Assembly (NCBI RefSeq): GCF_001884185.1
Contig: NZ_MAOE01000029.1
Coordinates: 1 to 64,000, forward strand
Reading direction: 5' to 3'
Origin: Bacillus albus
GTDB taxonomy: Bacteria; Bacillota; Bacilli; Bacillales; Bacillaceae_G
DNA length: 64,000 nucleotides
Shown: positions 45,095 through 52,281 of the stretch, in pieces
How positions within the stretch are numbered: the stretch's first letter is position 1
Layout: every line of letters starts with the position of its first letter
Translations under genes and position numbers: made by a program
Notes under the pieces: model-generated
Seen by the model: the letters and a program-made list of their open reading frames with translations, nothing else
Databases searched by the model: none
What the model was told of the DNA's origin: nothing

Positions 45095-45121
45095 TATATA
45101 AAGGGGAAAGGGGACACAAAG

Positions 45122-45217
45122 TTATACAAGCGTAGCGGCGTAAATAAAAGCAGTAAGAAGAAGAGAGCCGCTAGCTAATCCTAAAAAATCTAATTTGTTA
45201 AAAGTGATATTGTTCAT
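45122..45217 (-). CDS. Cassette B peptide 2 (31 aa)
   Basis: Starts MNNITFNKLDFLGLASGS, then a hydrophobic LLLTAFIYAATLV end. ATGATG start; the second ATG is used to match cassette A (8 nt from AAGGAG). Paralog of A2 and C2. Confidence 0.75.
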   Translation of the reverse strand: MNNITFNKLDFLGLASGSLLLTAFIYAATLV

Positions 45218-45229
45218 CATGCATTCTCC

Positions 45230-45331
45230 TTACTTGTTTAATGTAGAAGTAACAGTTTTTGCGTCGATAAGAGTGGAAAATACCATGCCCATTGTATTTA
45301 AAAAATTTTTCGTTTTCATCTTGTTCATCAT
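45230..45331 (-). CDS. Cassette B peptide 1 (33 aa)
   Basis: MMNKMKTKNFLNTMG followed by FSTLIDAKTVTSTLNK. AAAGGAG is 9 nt upstream. Compared with C1 most changes are conservative (Ala to Thr), which suggests the peptide is under selection. Confidence 0.78.
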   Translation of the reverse strand: MMNKMKTKNFLNTMGMVFSTLIDAKTVTSTLNK

Positions 45332-45376
45332 ATTGATCCGCTCCTTTTCGAATAGTTGTTGTTTCTTTCTGACTTA

Positions 45377-45440
45377 ATTGTATGAAATATCGCAAGAAGT
45401 AACTATCGAATTAGCTTACAAGAAAATTACACTTTTGTAA
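45377..45440 (-). promoter_or_regulatory. Boxed promoter B
   Basis: Minus strand: TTACA-AAAG-TGTAA (45427-45440), 21 bp, TAGTTA (45400-45405), 17 bp, TACAAT (45377-45382). Confidence 0.85.
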
Positions 45441-45553
45441 GAATTGAAATGTAACAATTAATACTTAAAATTATTACCAACTCCTAAAACTTAGTGTTAT
45501 AATTGTGATAAGAAAATGATTATACTTCGGATGTTCAGAAAGGAACGAAACAA

Positions 45554-46159
45554 ATGTATAAACCAATTACATTTTTGTTGAAATATATATTTAAAACAGC
45601 TGGGAAAGTAGAAGTACAAGGAAGAGAAAAGTTACCAGAAGGCGGCCCGTATGTTGTTGCGTGTACACATACAAGTTTTATGGATGTATTAATGTTAGCT
45701 ACAGGGATGTATCCGACTGAAATTCATTACATGGCTAAAAAAGAATTATTTGAAGGGAAATTCAAAAATTGGTTCTTTAAAAATGTAAATGCATTCCCTG
45801 TCGATCGTGCAAATCCAGGACCGAGTACACTTAAAATCCCATCACGCTTATTAAAAGAAGGAAAAGTTGTAGGGATTTTCCCGAGTGGAACGAGATCAAC
45901 AGAAGACGTTTCATTAAAAGCTGGTGCGGTGACAATTGCGATGCGTTCTAACGTTCCATTAGTACCGGCAGCTTACATTGGTCCATCAAGTGTAAAAGAA
46001 TTAATAAAAGGGAAAAAGGCGCAATTGATTTTCGGAGATCCAATTCAAATTGATGCTGAAGAACAAATAGATCGAAAAACAGCTATGAAAATGATGACAG
46101 ATCAATTAAATGAGAAGTTTGAGGAGCTAAAGATAGCTTTGCAATCAAATCAAAAGTAA
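45554..46159 (+). CDS. plsC: 1-acyl-sn-glycerol-3-phosphate acyltransferase
   Basis: 201 aa. Makes phosphatidic acid from lysophosphatidic acid at the membrane. The catalytic HX4D is in CTHTSFMDVL, the glycerophosphate motif is FPSGTRS, and the VPAAYIG segment follows. Sits between two paralogous peptide cassettes that face the other way. AAAGGAACG precedes ATG. Confidence 0.93.
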   Translation: MYKPITFLLKYIFKTAGKVEVQGREKLPEGGPYVVACTHTSFMDVLMLATGMYPTEIHYMAKKELFEGKFKNWFFKNVNAFPVDRANPGPSTLKIPSRLLKEGKVVGIFPSGTRSTEDVSLKAGAVTIAMRSNVPLVPAAYIGPSSVKELIKGKKAQLIFGDPIQIDAEEQIDRKTAMKMMTDQLNEKFEELKIALQSNQK

Positions 46160-46160
46160 G

Positions 46161-46194
46161 AAAAGACGACCGTCTATGCCCGGTCGTCTTTTCT
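46161..46194. terminator. Bidirectional terminator (plsC / cassette C)
   Basis: AAAAGACGACCG / CGGTCGTCTTTT, loop TCTATGCC. Same stem as at 45059 but the centre is inverted. Confidence 0.9.
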
Positions 46195-46232
46195 ATTATT
46201 ATTTATAATAAAGGGGAAAGGGGACACAAAAT

Positions 46233-46328
46233 TTATACAAGCGTAGCGGCGTAAATAAAAGCAGTAAGAAGAACTGATCCGCTAGCTAGTCCTAAAAAAT
46301 CTAATTTGTTGAAAGTGATATTTTTCAT
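46233..46328 (-). CDS. Cassette C peptide 2 (31 aa)
   Basis: MKNITFNKLDFLGLASGS then VLLTAFIYAATLV. ATGATG start, second ATG used. Paralog of A2 and B2. Confidence 0.75.
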   Translation of the reverse strand: MKNITFNKLDFLGLASGSVLLTAFIYAATLV

Positions 46329-46340
46329 CATGCATTCTCC

Positions 46341-46442
46341 TTACTTGTTTAATGTAGAAGCAACAGCTTTTGCATCGATAAGAGCGGAAAATACCATGCC
46401 CATTGTATTTAAAAAATTGTTTGATTTCATTTTGTTCATCAT
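46341..46442 (-). CDS. Cassette C peptide 1 (33 aa)
   Basis: MMNKMKSNNFLNTMG then FSALIDAKAVASTLNK. AAAGGAG upstream. Paralog of A1, B1 and more distantly E2. Confidence 0.78.
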   Translation of the reverse strand: MMNKMKSNNFLNTMGMVFSALIDAKAVASTLNK

Positions 46443-46487
46443 ATTGACCGCTCCTTTTCGAATAATTGTTGCCCTGTTTCTGACTTA

Positions 46488-46551
46488 ATTGTATGAAAAA
46501 AAGAAGAGAGTAACTATCGAATTAACTTACAGGAAAATTACACTTTTGTAA
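46488..46551 (-). promoter_or_regulatory. Boxed promoter C
   Basis: Minus strand: TTACA-AAAG-TGTAA (46538-46551), 21 bp, TAGTTA (46511-46516), 17 bp, TACAAT (46488-46493). Confidence 0.85.
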
Positions 46552-46584
46552 GAAAAACGAATGAAAGTGTAATGATGAGAAGGT

Positions 46585-46613
46585 TTGACATATGTTCATG
46601 GAATTTATTAATT
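46585..46613 (+). promoter_or_regulatory. Probable promoter of lacI-type gene
   Basis: TTGACA (46585-46590), 17 bp, TTAATT (46608-46613), about 20 bp before the start region. Confidence 0.55.
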
Positions 46614-46632
46614 TAAAAGTAGAGGTGAGTGT

Positions 46633-47610
46633 ATGGCTAATATTAAAGATATTGCAAAGATGGCGGGAGTTTCAGTTACGACTGTTTCGAGAGTATTGAA
46701 CGATCATCCGTATGTAAGTGAAGAAAAAAGGAAAGCGGTTATAGAGATAGTTGAGAAATTGAATTACTCACAAAACGCAAATGCCGTTCATTTATCAAAA
46801 GGGAAAACGAATATCGTTGGTGTGATTCTCCCTTACATTAATCACCCGAGCTTCGATGCAATGGTAGGGGGAATGATGGAGGGAGCGTTAACTCATAACT
46901 ACAGGGTACTACTTTGCCAAACGAATTATAATAAAAAAGAAGAAATGAAAAGTTTACATATGTTAAAAACGAAACAATTGGATGGTCTTATTATTTGTTC
47001 ACGTGCGAATGATTGGGAAACGATAGAACCGTATGCTTCTTACGGCACAATCATTGCTTGTGAAGATAATGATATTTCAAACATCTCAAGTGTATATACA
47101 AATCATTCGGCAGCTTTCCAGCTAGGAATGGATCACCTTATTGAAAAAGGTTATAAAAAAATTGGTTATTGTACGGGGAGAAAGCTAGGACCGAGTAGTC
47201 AAAAGCGTTTTGATGTGTATAAACAGCAATTGCAAGCTATAGATGAAGAAGTGAATGAAGAATGGATTTTCACGGAATGTTTTACATTAGAAGATGGTGT
47301 GAGAGTCGCTCATAAGTTAAAAAGTATGCAGAATCTCCCTGAAGCGTTAATCGTAGCAGGAGATGAAGTTGCGATTGGGGTGATGACAGAAGCTGAAAAA
47401 TTAGGCATTCAAGTTCCTAAAGATTTAGCGATTATTGGCTTTGATAATCAACCTATTTCGCAAGTGTTACAACTTACAACCATTGATCAAAATTTAAAGG
47501 AAATAGGTAAAAAGTCCTTTGAAATGTTTTACAGGCAAATAAGTGATGAAAGTTCTAAACAAGAAAAGGTGGAAATTCCATACGAACTTGTGGAACGCTC
47601 TACTGTTTAG
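46633..47610 (+). CDS. LacI family transcriptional regulator
   Basis: 325 aa. The N-terminal HTH and hinge are clear (MANIKDIAKMAGVSVTTVSR, NANAVHLSKGKTNIVGVI), followed by a PBP1-like sensor domain (about 60-325). It closely resembles MsmR/CcpA-type sugar regulators; the effector is unknown. Two palindromes of LacI type lie just downstream, at the promoter of the next gene, so that gene is the likely target. AGAGGTGAGTGT precedes ATG. Confidence 0.92.
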   Translation: MANIKDIAKMAGVSVTTVSRVLNDHPYVSEEKRKAVIEIVEKLNYSQNANAVHLSKGKTNIVGVILPYINHPSFDAMVGGMMEGALTHNYRVLLCQTNYNKKEEMKSLHMLKTKQLDGLIICSRANDWETIEPYASYGTIIACEDNDISNISSVYTNHSAAFQLGMDHLIEKGYKKIGYCTGRKLGPSSQKRFDVYKQQLQAIDEEVNEEWIFTECFTLEDGVRVAHKLKSMQNLPEALIVAGDEVAIGVMTEAEKLGIQVPKDLAIIGFDNQPISQVLQLTTIDQNLKEIGKKSFEMFYRQISDESSKQEKVEIPYELVERSTV

Positions 47611-47613
47611 TTT

Positions 47614-47653
47614 TAATCCGTTATGTGTAAATTGCATAACGGATTATTTTTTT
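47614..47653 (+). terminator. Terminator of lacI-type gene
   Basis: TAATCCGTTATG / CATAACGGATTA with a 9-nt loop and T-run. Confidence 0.92.
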
Positions 47654-47662
47654 GAAATACCT

Positions 47663-47709
47663 TTGACAGGAAACGCGTTTCATACTTTATAAAGGGGTTA
47701 AACCGGTTT
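47663..47709 (+). promoter_or_regulatory. Promoter with two LacI-type operators
   Basis: TTGACA (47663-47668), 17 bp, TTTATA (47686-47691). The palindrome GAAACGCGTTTC (47670-47681) fills the spacer and AAACCGGTTT (47700-47709) lies just past the -10. Both have the central CpG of LacI-family operators. Confidence 0.78.
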
Positions 47710-47757
47710 GTAACAATCCATGGATTCTTTTCAAGAATAGTATTTGGAGGGGTATGC

Positions 47758-48087
47758 ATGAATGAATTTTTATTAAGTATAAAAAAGTATTTAGGGAATG
47801 ACGAAAATATTTTAGCCTTTGTGGTGGGGGTTTTTGAGAAGGATAATTTCACGTTATGTTATCAACATGGAATTTTTGTTGCCACTACTAGACGTCTCCT
47901 GTTTTACGGGAAATTTCTCTATTATCCTGCAACATTTAAAGAGTACTCATATTTGCATATAGATAGCATAGATTTTCGCCTGCATTTCGAATGTACTTGT
48001 AATCACGAAACCATTCGAGCTAAGTATATTCAGAAGGGGAATGTGGAGCGATTTGTCCGTATAGTTAGAGCGAATATGAATAATTAA
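47758..48087 (+). CDS. PH-domain (YokE-like) protein
   Basis: 109 aa soluble protein. The pattern LGNDENILAFV, GIFVATTRRLLFYGK and a closing amphipathic helix fit bacterial PH domains of the YokE type. It lies behind the promoter with two LacI-type operators, next to the lacI-type gene. Function unknown. TTTGGAGGGG precedes ATG. Confidence 0.7.
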   Translation: MNEFLLSIKKYLGNDENILAFVVGVFEKDNFTLCYQHGIFVATTRRLLFYGKFLYYPATFKEYSYLHIDSIDFRLHFECTCNHETIRAKYIQKGNVERFVRIVRANMNN

Positions 48088-48204
48088 TCACCCCTTTGTT
48101 TAAACATAATATCTGGATTTTTAAGAGGGGAAAAGCGCAATAAAAACAACTTCTAAACCTCTAGGAGATAGTGATACAATGTCAAATGGGGGGAGGTATG
48201 AACT

Positions 48205-49041
48205 ATGGTTAATCAACGTATAAAGGAAATAACACTAATTACAATTGGTTCATTATTATTCGCAATTGGTATTAATTATTTTGCAATTCCAAACCGTTTA
48301 TCAGAGGGTGGAATTATTGGTGTAACGGTTGTTACGTACTATTTATTTGATTGGTCGCCAGGGGTTGTAAACTTTGCTATAAATGCAATCTTACTAGCTA
48401 TTGGTTATAAATTTTTTGATAAGAAAACGATGGTTTATACAATTTTAGGGATTGTAGAAACATCTTTGTTTTTATATGTTACAGAACATATTGAGTATCA
48501 TGTGAATAGTGATACGTTATTAGCGGCACTATTTGCTGGTGTATTTGTCGGTGTCGGATTAGGCTGTATGTTCAAAGCTGGAGGTACATCAGGGGGATCG
48601 GCAATTTTAGCTCAGTTAGCAAATCAATATTTAGGGTGGAGCGTTGGTAAAGGCGTACTTATTATTGATATCATTGTAATTGCTGGCTCCGTATTTATAA
48701 TAGGGCAAGAAAAAGCGATGTACACACTTGTTGCAGTATTTATCGGAGCAAAAGTGATTGATTTCATTGTAGAAGGAATGGATACAAAAACGGCTGTTAC
48801 AATCATTTCAAATCAACCAGAATTAATACGTGAGGCTATTACGAAAAACATGACACGCGGTGTCACTGTATTAGAAGGACGCGGCGGATATACTGGTAAA
48901 AATAAAGAAGTTTTATATGTTGTTATTAATAAACAAGAGCTTGTTAAGTTAAAGCAAGTGATTAGTCGAGTAGATGAAGATGCTTTCGTTGTTATCCATG
49001 ATGTACGTGATGTACTTGGTGGTGGCTTTAAAGCGAGCTAA
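48205..49041 (+). CDS. YitT family membrane protein
   Basis: 278 aa. Five or six TM (residues 8-170) with GLGCMFKAGGTSGGSAILAQ, then a cytoplasmic DUF2179 domain (about 215-275) with GRGGYTGKNKEVLYVVINKQ. Role unknown in general. GGGGGGAGGTATGAACT precedes ATG. Confidence 0.9.
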   Translation: MVNQRIKEITLITIGSLLFAIGINYFAIPNRLSEGGIIGVTVVTYYLFDWSPGVVNFAINAILLAIGYKFFDKKTMVYTILGIVETSLFLYVTEHIEYHVNSDTLLAALFAGVFVGVGLGCMFKAGGTSGGSAILAQLANQYLGWSVGKGVLIIDIIVIAGSVFIIGQEKAMYTLVAVFIGAKVIDFIVEGMDTKTAVTIISNQPELIREAITKNMTRGVTVLEGRGGYTGKNKEVLYVVINKQELVKLKQVISRVDEDAFVVIHDVRDVLGGGFKAS

Positions 49042-49076
49042 AAGGTGAACGAGTAAATTCGTTCGCTTTTTTTTAT
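49042..49076 (+). terminator. Terminator of the YitT gene
   Basis: GTGAACGA / TCGTTCGC stem (one G-U) with a T8 tail. It ends 3 nt before box F. Confidence 0.8.
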
Positions 49077-49078
49077 TC

Positions 49079-49142
49079 TTACAAAAATGTAAGTGTAATG
49101 TAATGAGATTCAATAGTAGATTTTATTCCTTCTTTTTAAAAT
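49079..49142 (+). promoter_or_regulatory. Boxed promoter F (yxeA-like gene)
   Basis: TTACA-AAAA-TGTAA (49079-49092), 21 bp, TAGTAG (49114-49119), 17 bp, TAAAAT (49137-49142). Same geometry as the peptide promoters. Confidence 0.82.
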
Positions 49143-49179
49143 GGATGTATATATATCCTGCTGAGGAGGAATGTTTATT

Positions 49180-49536
49180 ATGAAGAAAAAAATGATCACT
49201 ACTATAATAGCGATGGTAGTGATAGTAGTAATGTTGCTGCCTACGAAACTTGGACCAGTTATCGATAAATATAATCCACTTTATAAGACGAAAGAATACT
49301 ATACGGTTGTGAATACAATTGGTCAGCATATTGGTGATGAGTGGTATGAATATGAATTTATTGCATTTGACGAACGTGGAAGAGAACAAAAAATAAAGAA
49401 GACTGTTAAGCATATGTTAAAGAGAGATGAAGCATTAAAGGTGTATGCAAAGGGGCGTTACGGCGAGGCGATTGAAGAAATTGAAGCAGTAAATATTCCT
49501 ATTAATGCAAAGAGTAAACTTTTAGCGATGAGATAG
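49180..49536 (+). CDS. YxeA family protein (DUF1093)
   Basis: 118 aa. N-terminal signal/anchor (residues 2-20), then a YxeA-type domain with YYTVVNTIGQHIGDEWYEYEF and FDERGREQKIKKTVKHML. In B. subtilis yxeA lies with the YxdJK/YxdLM peptide-sensing system, which fits its BceR-like box here. Start chosen 10 nt after GGAGG; an ATG at 49171 is too close to it. Confidence 0.85.
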   Translation: MKKKMITTIIAMVVIVVMLLPTKLGPVIDKYNPLYKTKEYYTVVNTIGQHIGDEWYEYEFIAFDERGREQKIKKTVKHMLKRDEALKVYAKGRYGEAIEEIEAVNIPINAKSKLLAMR

Positions 49537-49543
49537 CGAATTA

Positions 49544-49594
49544 TACCCCCACCTATTTTTTGTCGAAAATAAAAATACTAGGTAGGGGTATTTT
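49544..49594 (+). terminator. Terminator of the yxeA-like gene
   Basis: TACCCCCACCTA / TAGGTAGGGGTA arms (one mismatch) with a 23-nt loop and T residues. Confidence 0.65.
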
Positions 49595-49603
49595 AAAGGT
49601 TAA

Positions 49604-49641
49604 TAAAAAAGCCTTAGTCTATAGGGATTAAGGCTCTTTTT
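49604..49641 (-). terminator. Terminator of the decayed peptide cassette
   Basis: AGCCTTA / TAAGGCT stem with A and T runs, positioned after the C-rich tail as in cassettes A to C. Confidence 0.65.
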
Positions 49642-49664
49642 ATTATATAAAGGGGAAGGGGGTA

Positions 49665-49746
49665 CATTGTAGTAGCATGAGTGAAAGGTATAAGAAGAGT
49701 AGCTACTAGCAATGTAATTCGATGGTTAAAAGGTAGTGAATTTCAT
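49665..49746 (-). pseudogene. Decayed copy of cassette peptide 2
   Basis: From ATG at 49746 the minus strand reads MKFTTF, stop, PSNYIAS, then after a frameshift ATLLIPFTHATTMY. This aligns with MKNITFNKLDFLGLAS + ATLLTAFIYAATLV of A2/B2/C2. The following C-rich tail (49645-49668) and terminator are also conserved. No peptide 1 or promoter survives upstream. Confidence 0.75.
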
Positions 49747-49826
49747 ATAGTGTAATTAGAAAGTTCACTGTATTACTTTCTGTTTGTAATGTGAATGAAG
49801 AATGAAAAACCAACTACTTTTTAATA

Positions 49827-49859
49827 GCCTCATCTGCATGGAGATGAGGCCCTTTTTAT
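49827..49859 (+). terminator. Orphan terminator
   Basis: GCCTCATCT / AGATGAGGC, then CCTTTTT. I see no plus-strand gene in the preceding 200 nt, so what it ends is unclear; it isolates promoter D. Confidence 0.75.
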
Positions 49860-49864
49860 AAACC

Positions 49865-49928
49865 TTACAACATTGTAAGGTTTACGTAAGTTAATTCGAT
49901 AGTAAATTTGTCATATTTTTTGCATAAT
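49865..49928 (+). promoter_or_regulatory. Boxed promoter D
   Basis: TTACA-ACAT-TGTAA (49865-49878), 21 bp, TAGTAA (49900-49905), 17 bp, CATAAT (49923-49928). Confidence 0.85.
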
Positions 49929-49982
49929 AGATACAAATAGATAAAAATAATTAGGGATATAGTAAGAAGGGAGAAGAATGGG

Positions 49983-50096
49983 ATGCGTAAAGAAGAAGTA
50001 GTGAAGTTTCCAATTAAAGATTTCTGTAGCTACTTTACTGTTGCCGTAGTATGTATTGGATTATTTGATATCATAACAAACTTAATTGTTAAATAA
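49983..50096 (+). CDS. Small membrane peptide under boxed promoter D (37 aa)
   Basis: Basic/acidic N-terminus MRKEEVVKFPIKDF, then one hydrophobic helix with two Cys (SYFTVAVVCIGLFDIIT) and a Lys end. AAGGGAG upstream. Not similar to the cassette peptides but shares their promoter. Confidence 0.7.
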   Translation: MRKEEVVKFPIKDFCSYFTVAVVCIGLFDIITNLIVK

Positions 50097-50106
50097 CATA
50101 GATGAT

Positions 50107-50138
50107 AAAACAAGAAGGGAGATCCTTTCTTGTTTTTT
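50107..50138 (+). terminator. Terminator of the small membrane peptide gene
   Basis: AAACAAGAAGG / CCTTTCTTGTTT imperfect stem with T7. Confidence 0.8.
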
Positions 50139-50153
50139 TATGGGGGCATAAAG

Positions 50154-50349
50154 ATGAAATGGATTGATAGTCATATACATGTGGACCAATATAAAGATGA
50201 AGAGAAAAGTAGCTTACTTAAAGATGTGGAAAATAGCAAAGAGATAAAGGGGCTTATTGCGGTATCTATGAATTATCAATCATGTAAAGAAACTTTATGA
50301 AAATCATCAATGGGTTATTAATAACATGCCACGTTTTGGTTTAAGTTGA
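50154..50349 (+). pseudogene. TatD-family hydrolase remnant
   Basis: Begins with a ribosome site (GGGGG) and MKWIDSHIHVDQYKDEE, the metal-binding HxH start of TatD/amidohydrolase proteins, then KGLIAVSMNYQSCKETL and a stop (50298). Shifting frame gives KLYENHQWVINNMPRFGLS, which looks like the family C-terminus. About 200 residues of the middle are missing. It lacks a catalytic centre. Confidence 0.75.
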
Positions 50350-50350
50350 A

Positions 50351-50384
50351 AAAACCACCAAGCATTCTGCTTGGTGGTTTTGTA
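50351..50384. terminator. Bidirectional terminator
   Basis: AAAACCACCAAGCA / TGCTTGGTGGTTTT with a 3-nt loop, adjoining the stop of the DUF2334 gene. Confidence 0.92.
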
Positions 50385-52034
50385 TTAGGATTCTAATTTT
50401 TTCGCACGTCTTAATAATAAAAGAAAGACAATGATGAAAAAACCAAGTATAAGGAAGAATCCATATTGTTTTATATAATCGATTACGTCATTTGCGCTTG
50501 TTGGTTTTTCAACGTGAATACCGTCTTTATTAGTAGTAATATGAATATCTTTCATTTTCACTTCATTTGTTTCTTTTTGTAAATCAATCCATTCAATATT
50601 TGGAATGCTTTCTAAATCCTTTAGTACTTCTTTTAATGGTTTCACACCTAAGTAAGGATGATAGAATGCACCAATAACTCCATCGGATAGTTTAGCAACA
50701 GATACAGCATTTGCTTTCATTTTAGCAATAGCATGTGGCTTATCTTCTTCAATAAATCCAACTGTTTCAGGCATTAATTTCATGCCATGTAAAAATGATG
50801 GTGTACTTCTGTATGCTGGAGAATGCATGGATTTCCAAGTTGTATCACTTAATTGTAGTTGTCCTACATAAGTTGAAAAGTACCTTGATAATATTTCATA
50901 TCCTTTTTGAGACATTGTGTAATGAGGTGCCTCAAATGCGACAGGATATAGTTTGGCATCTACAAGTTCTTGAATGCCTTTTTCAATATGATCAGTTGTA
51001 TATTTTTCTTCGAATTCTTCCCCTTTTTTTACGTATGCATTATATGCTTCTATATTAGGAAAGTCATCTTTTGTTTTTGGTTTTTCGTGCTTCGGTTGAC
51101 GAATTGGTTGATCTGTTTTTACGTCCCAAAATTCAAAACCTTCCCCAGTTTCACTATCATAAAATTGGTGCGTATAACCGTGCATAATAATTGCTGCACC
51201 ATCATCTTGCATAGAGCGTAAAAGATCGACTAGTTCGGGTTTATCTTTTAAATGCAGTGTTTTACCTGTATCTGGATCTGTATATACAGGAATAACAGTA
51301 ATCATGTAAGGAATCTTTTTCTCTTTTAGTAATGCAGCAATTTCTTTTAATTGATTTATATCTGCGGCTGGATGAACGTCCTCAAGACGTAAATAAGCTT
51401 CTACTTTATTTGTCATTGGTTTTTGTTCGAAGTAAGAAAATAACATTTCACCGACGTAATGAGACATCCAGTCAAAGAGATGTGGCGTTGCAACGTAATA
51501 AGATTTTTCATGCTGAACGATTAGTGGGTTCTTACTATTTGAACTTACAGCGTTAGCAAGAACAGTTCCGTTTGTATCAAAAGATTGAATCAATCGTTCT
51601 TCTTTCAACGTGTTTTTTAGTTTATTACTTGGATATTCGATTGTATTAACTCGTATATCAGTATCCTTTAAAGTAATGAAAGAAAAGCGATTAGACAGTT
51701 GGTCAATATTTTTCCCTAGAACTAATACCGGTCTTGAGAAATTTTCTATAAGTTGTTTTGCTTCGGTAGAAAATTCTTCCTTTTGTTCACCGATATAGAC
51801 AATATGTGTATAAGAAGATGAATTAGTAATTTCATTAGCTTTCTTCAAACTTTTCGTAGTGATATCGTTTGTGAAATGTCCTAATTGAGTATTAAGGATT
51901 TGAATATTACTTGTAATTTTATCGTCTTTTGTACTATATAACACAAGTACTTTTGGTTTTGATGACGTTTGTGCAGAGGTGTGGATAGGGATAAGGAGTA
52001 AAATACTGAACAAGAGTATTATGCACTTTTTCAT
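50385..52034 (-). CDS. DUF2334 polysaccharide-deacetylase-like protein
   Basis: 549 aa. Signal peptide (1-20, cleavage after TSA), a Rossmann-like N-terminal part (about 25-190), then a DUF2334/NodB-like domain (about 205-470). Metal-site-like features are LRLEDVHP, IIMHGYTHQF and FEAPHY. A C-terminal membrane helix (about 520-540) and basic tail anchor it. It probably acts on an extracellular glycan; activity unproven. The start follows AGGAGC; a longer frame has no ribosome site. Confidence 0.85.
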   Translation of the reverse strand: MKKCIILLFSILLLIPIHTSAQTSSKPKVLVLYSTKDDKITSNIQILNTQLGHFTNDITTKSLKKANEITNSSSYTHIVYIGEQKEEFSTEAKQLIENFSRPVLVLGKNIDQLSNRFSFITLKDTDIRVNTIEYPSNKLKNTLKEERLIQSFDTNGTVLANAVSSNSKNPLIVQHEKSYYVATPHLFDWMSHYVGEMLFSYFEQKPMTNKVEAYLRLEDVHPAADINQLKEIAALLKEKKIPYMITVIPVYTDPDTGKTLHLKDKPELVDLLRSMQDDGAAIIMHGYTHQFYDSETGEGFEFWDVKTDQPIRQPKHEKPKTKDDFPNIEAYNAYVKKGEEFEEKYTTDHIEKGIQELVDAKLYPVAFEAPHYTMSQKGYEILSRYFSTYVGQLQLSDTTWKSMHSPAYRSTPSFLHGMKLMPETVGFIEEDKPHAIAKMKANAVSVAKLSDGVIGAFYHPYLGVKPLKEVLKDLESIPNIEWIDLQKETNEVKMKDIHITTNKDGIHVEKPTSANDVIDYIKQYGFFLILGFFIIVFLLLLRRAKKLES

Positions 52035-52281
52035 TTGGTTTGCTCCTATTCTATATGTATAGTTCAATTTACAATTATATACAATAAATAAGTTATAGTC
52101 TATGAAGGTTACATTTTTACACGTATTTACCAGCTGTTTTTTCACAAAATCGGTCTAAAGCATGATGATAATATGTATAGTTATTTGCTATGATGAAAGA
52201 GTAAGAGAATGCTAAAGTTTAGGTAATTGTAAAGGGAAGGCTGAAAGGGGACAAATTTCAGCAGAGAAAGAGGTAGAGCTA

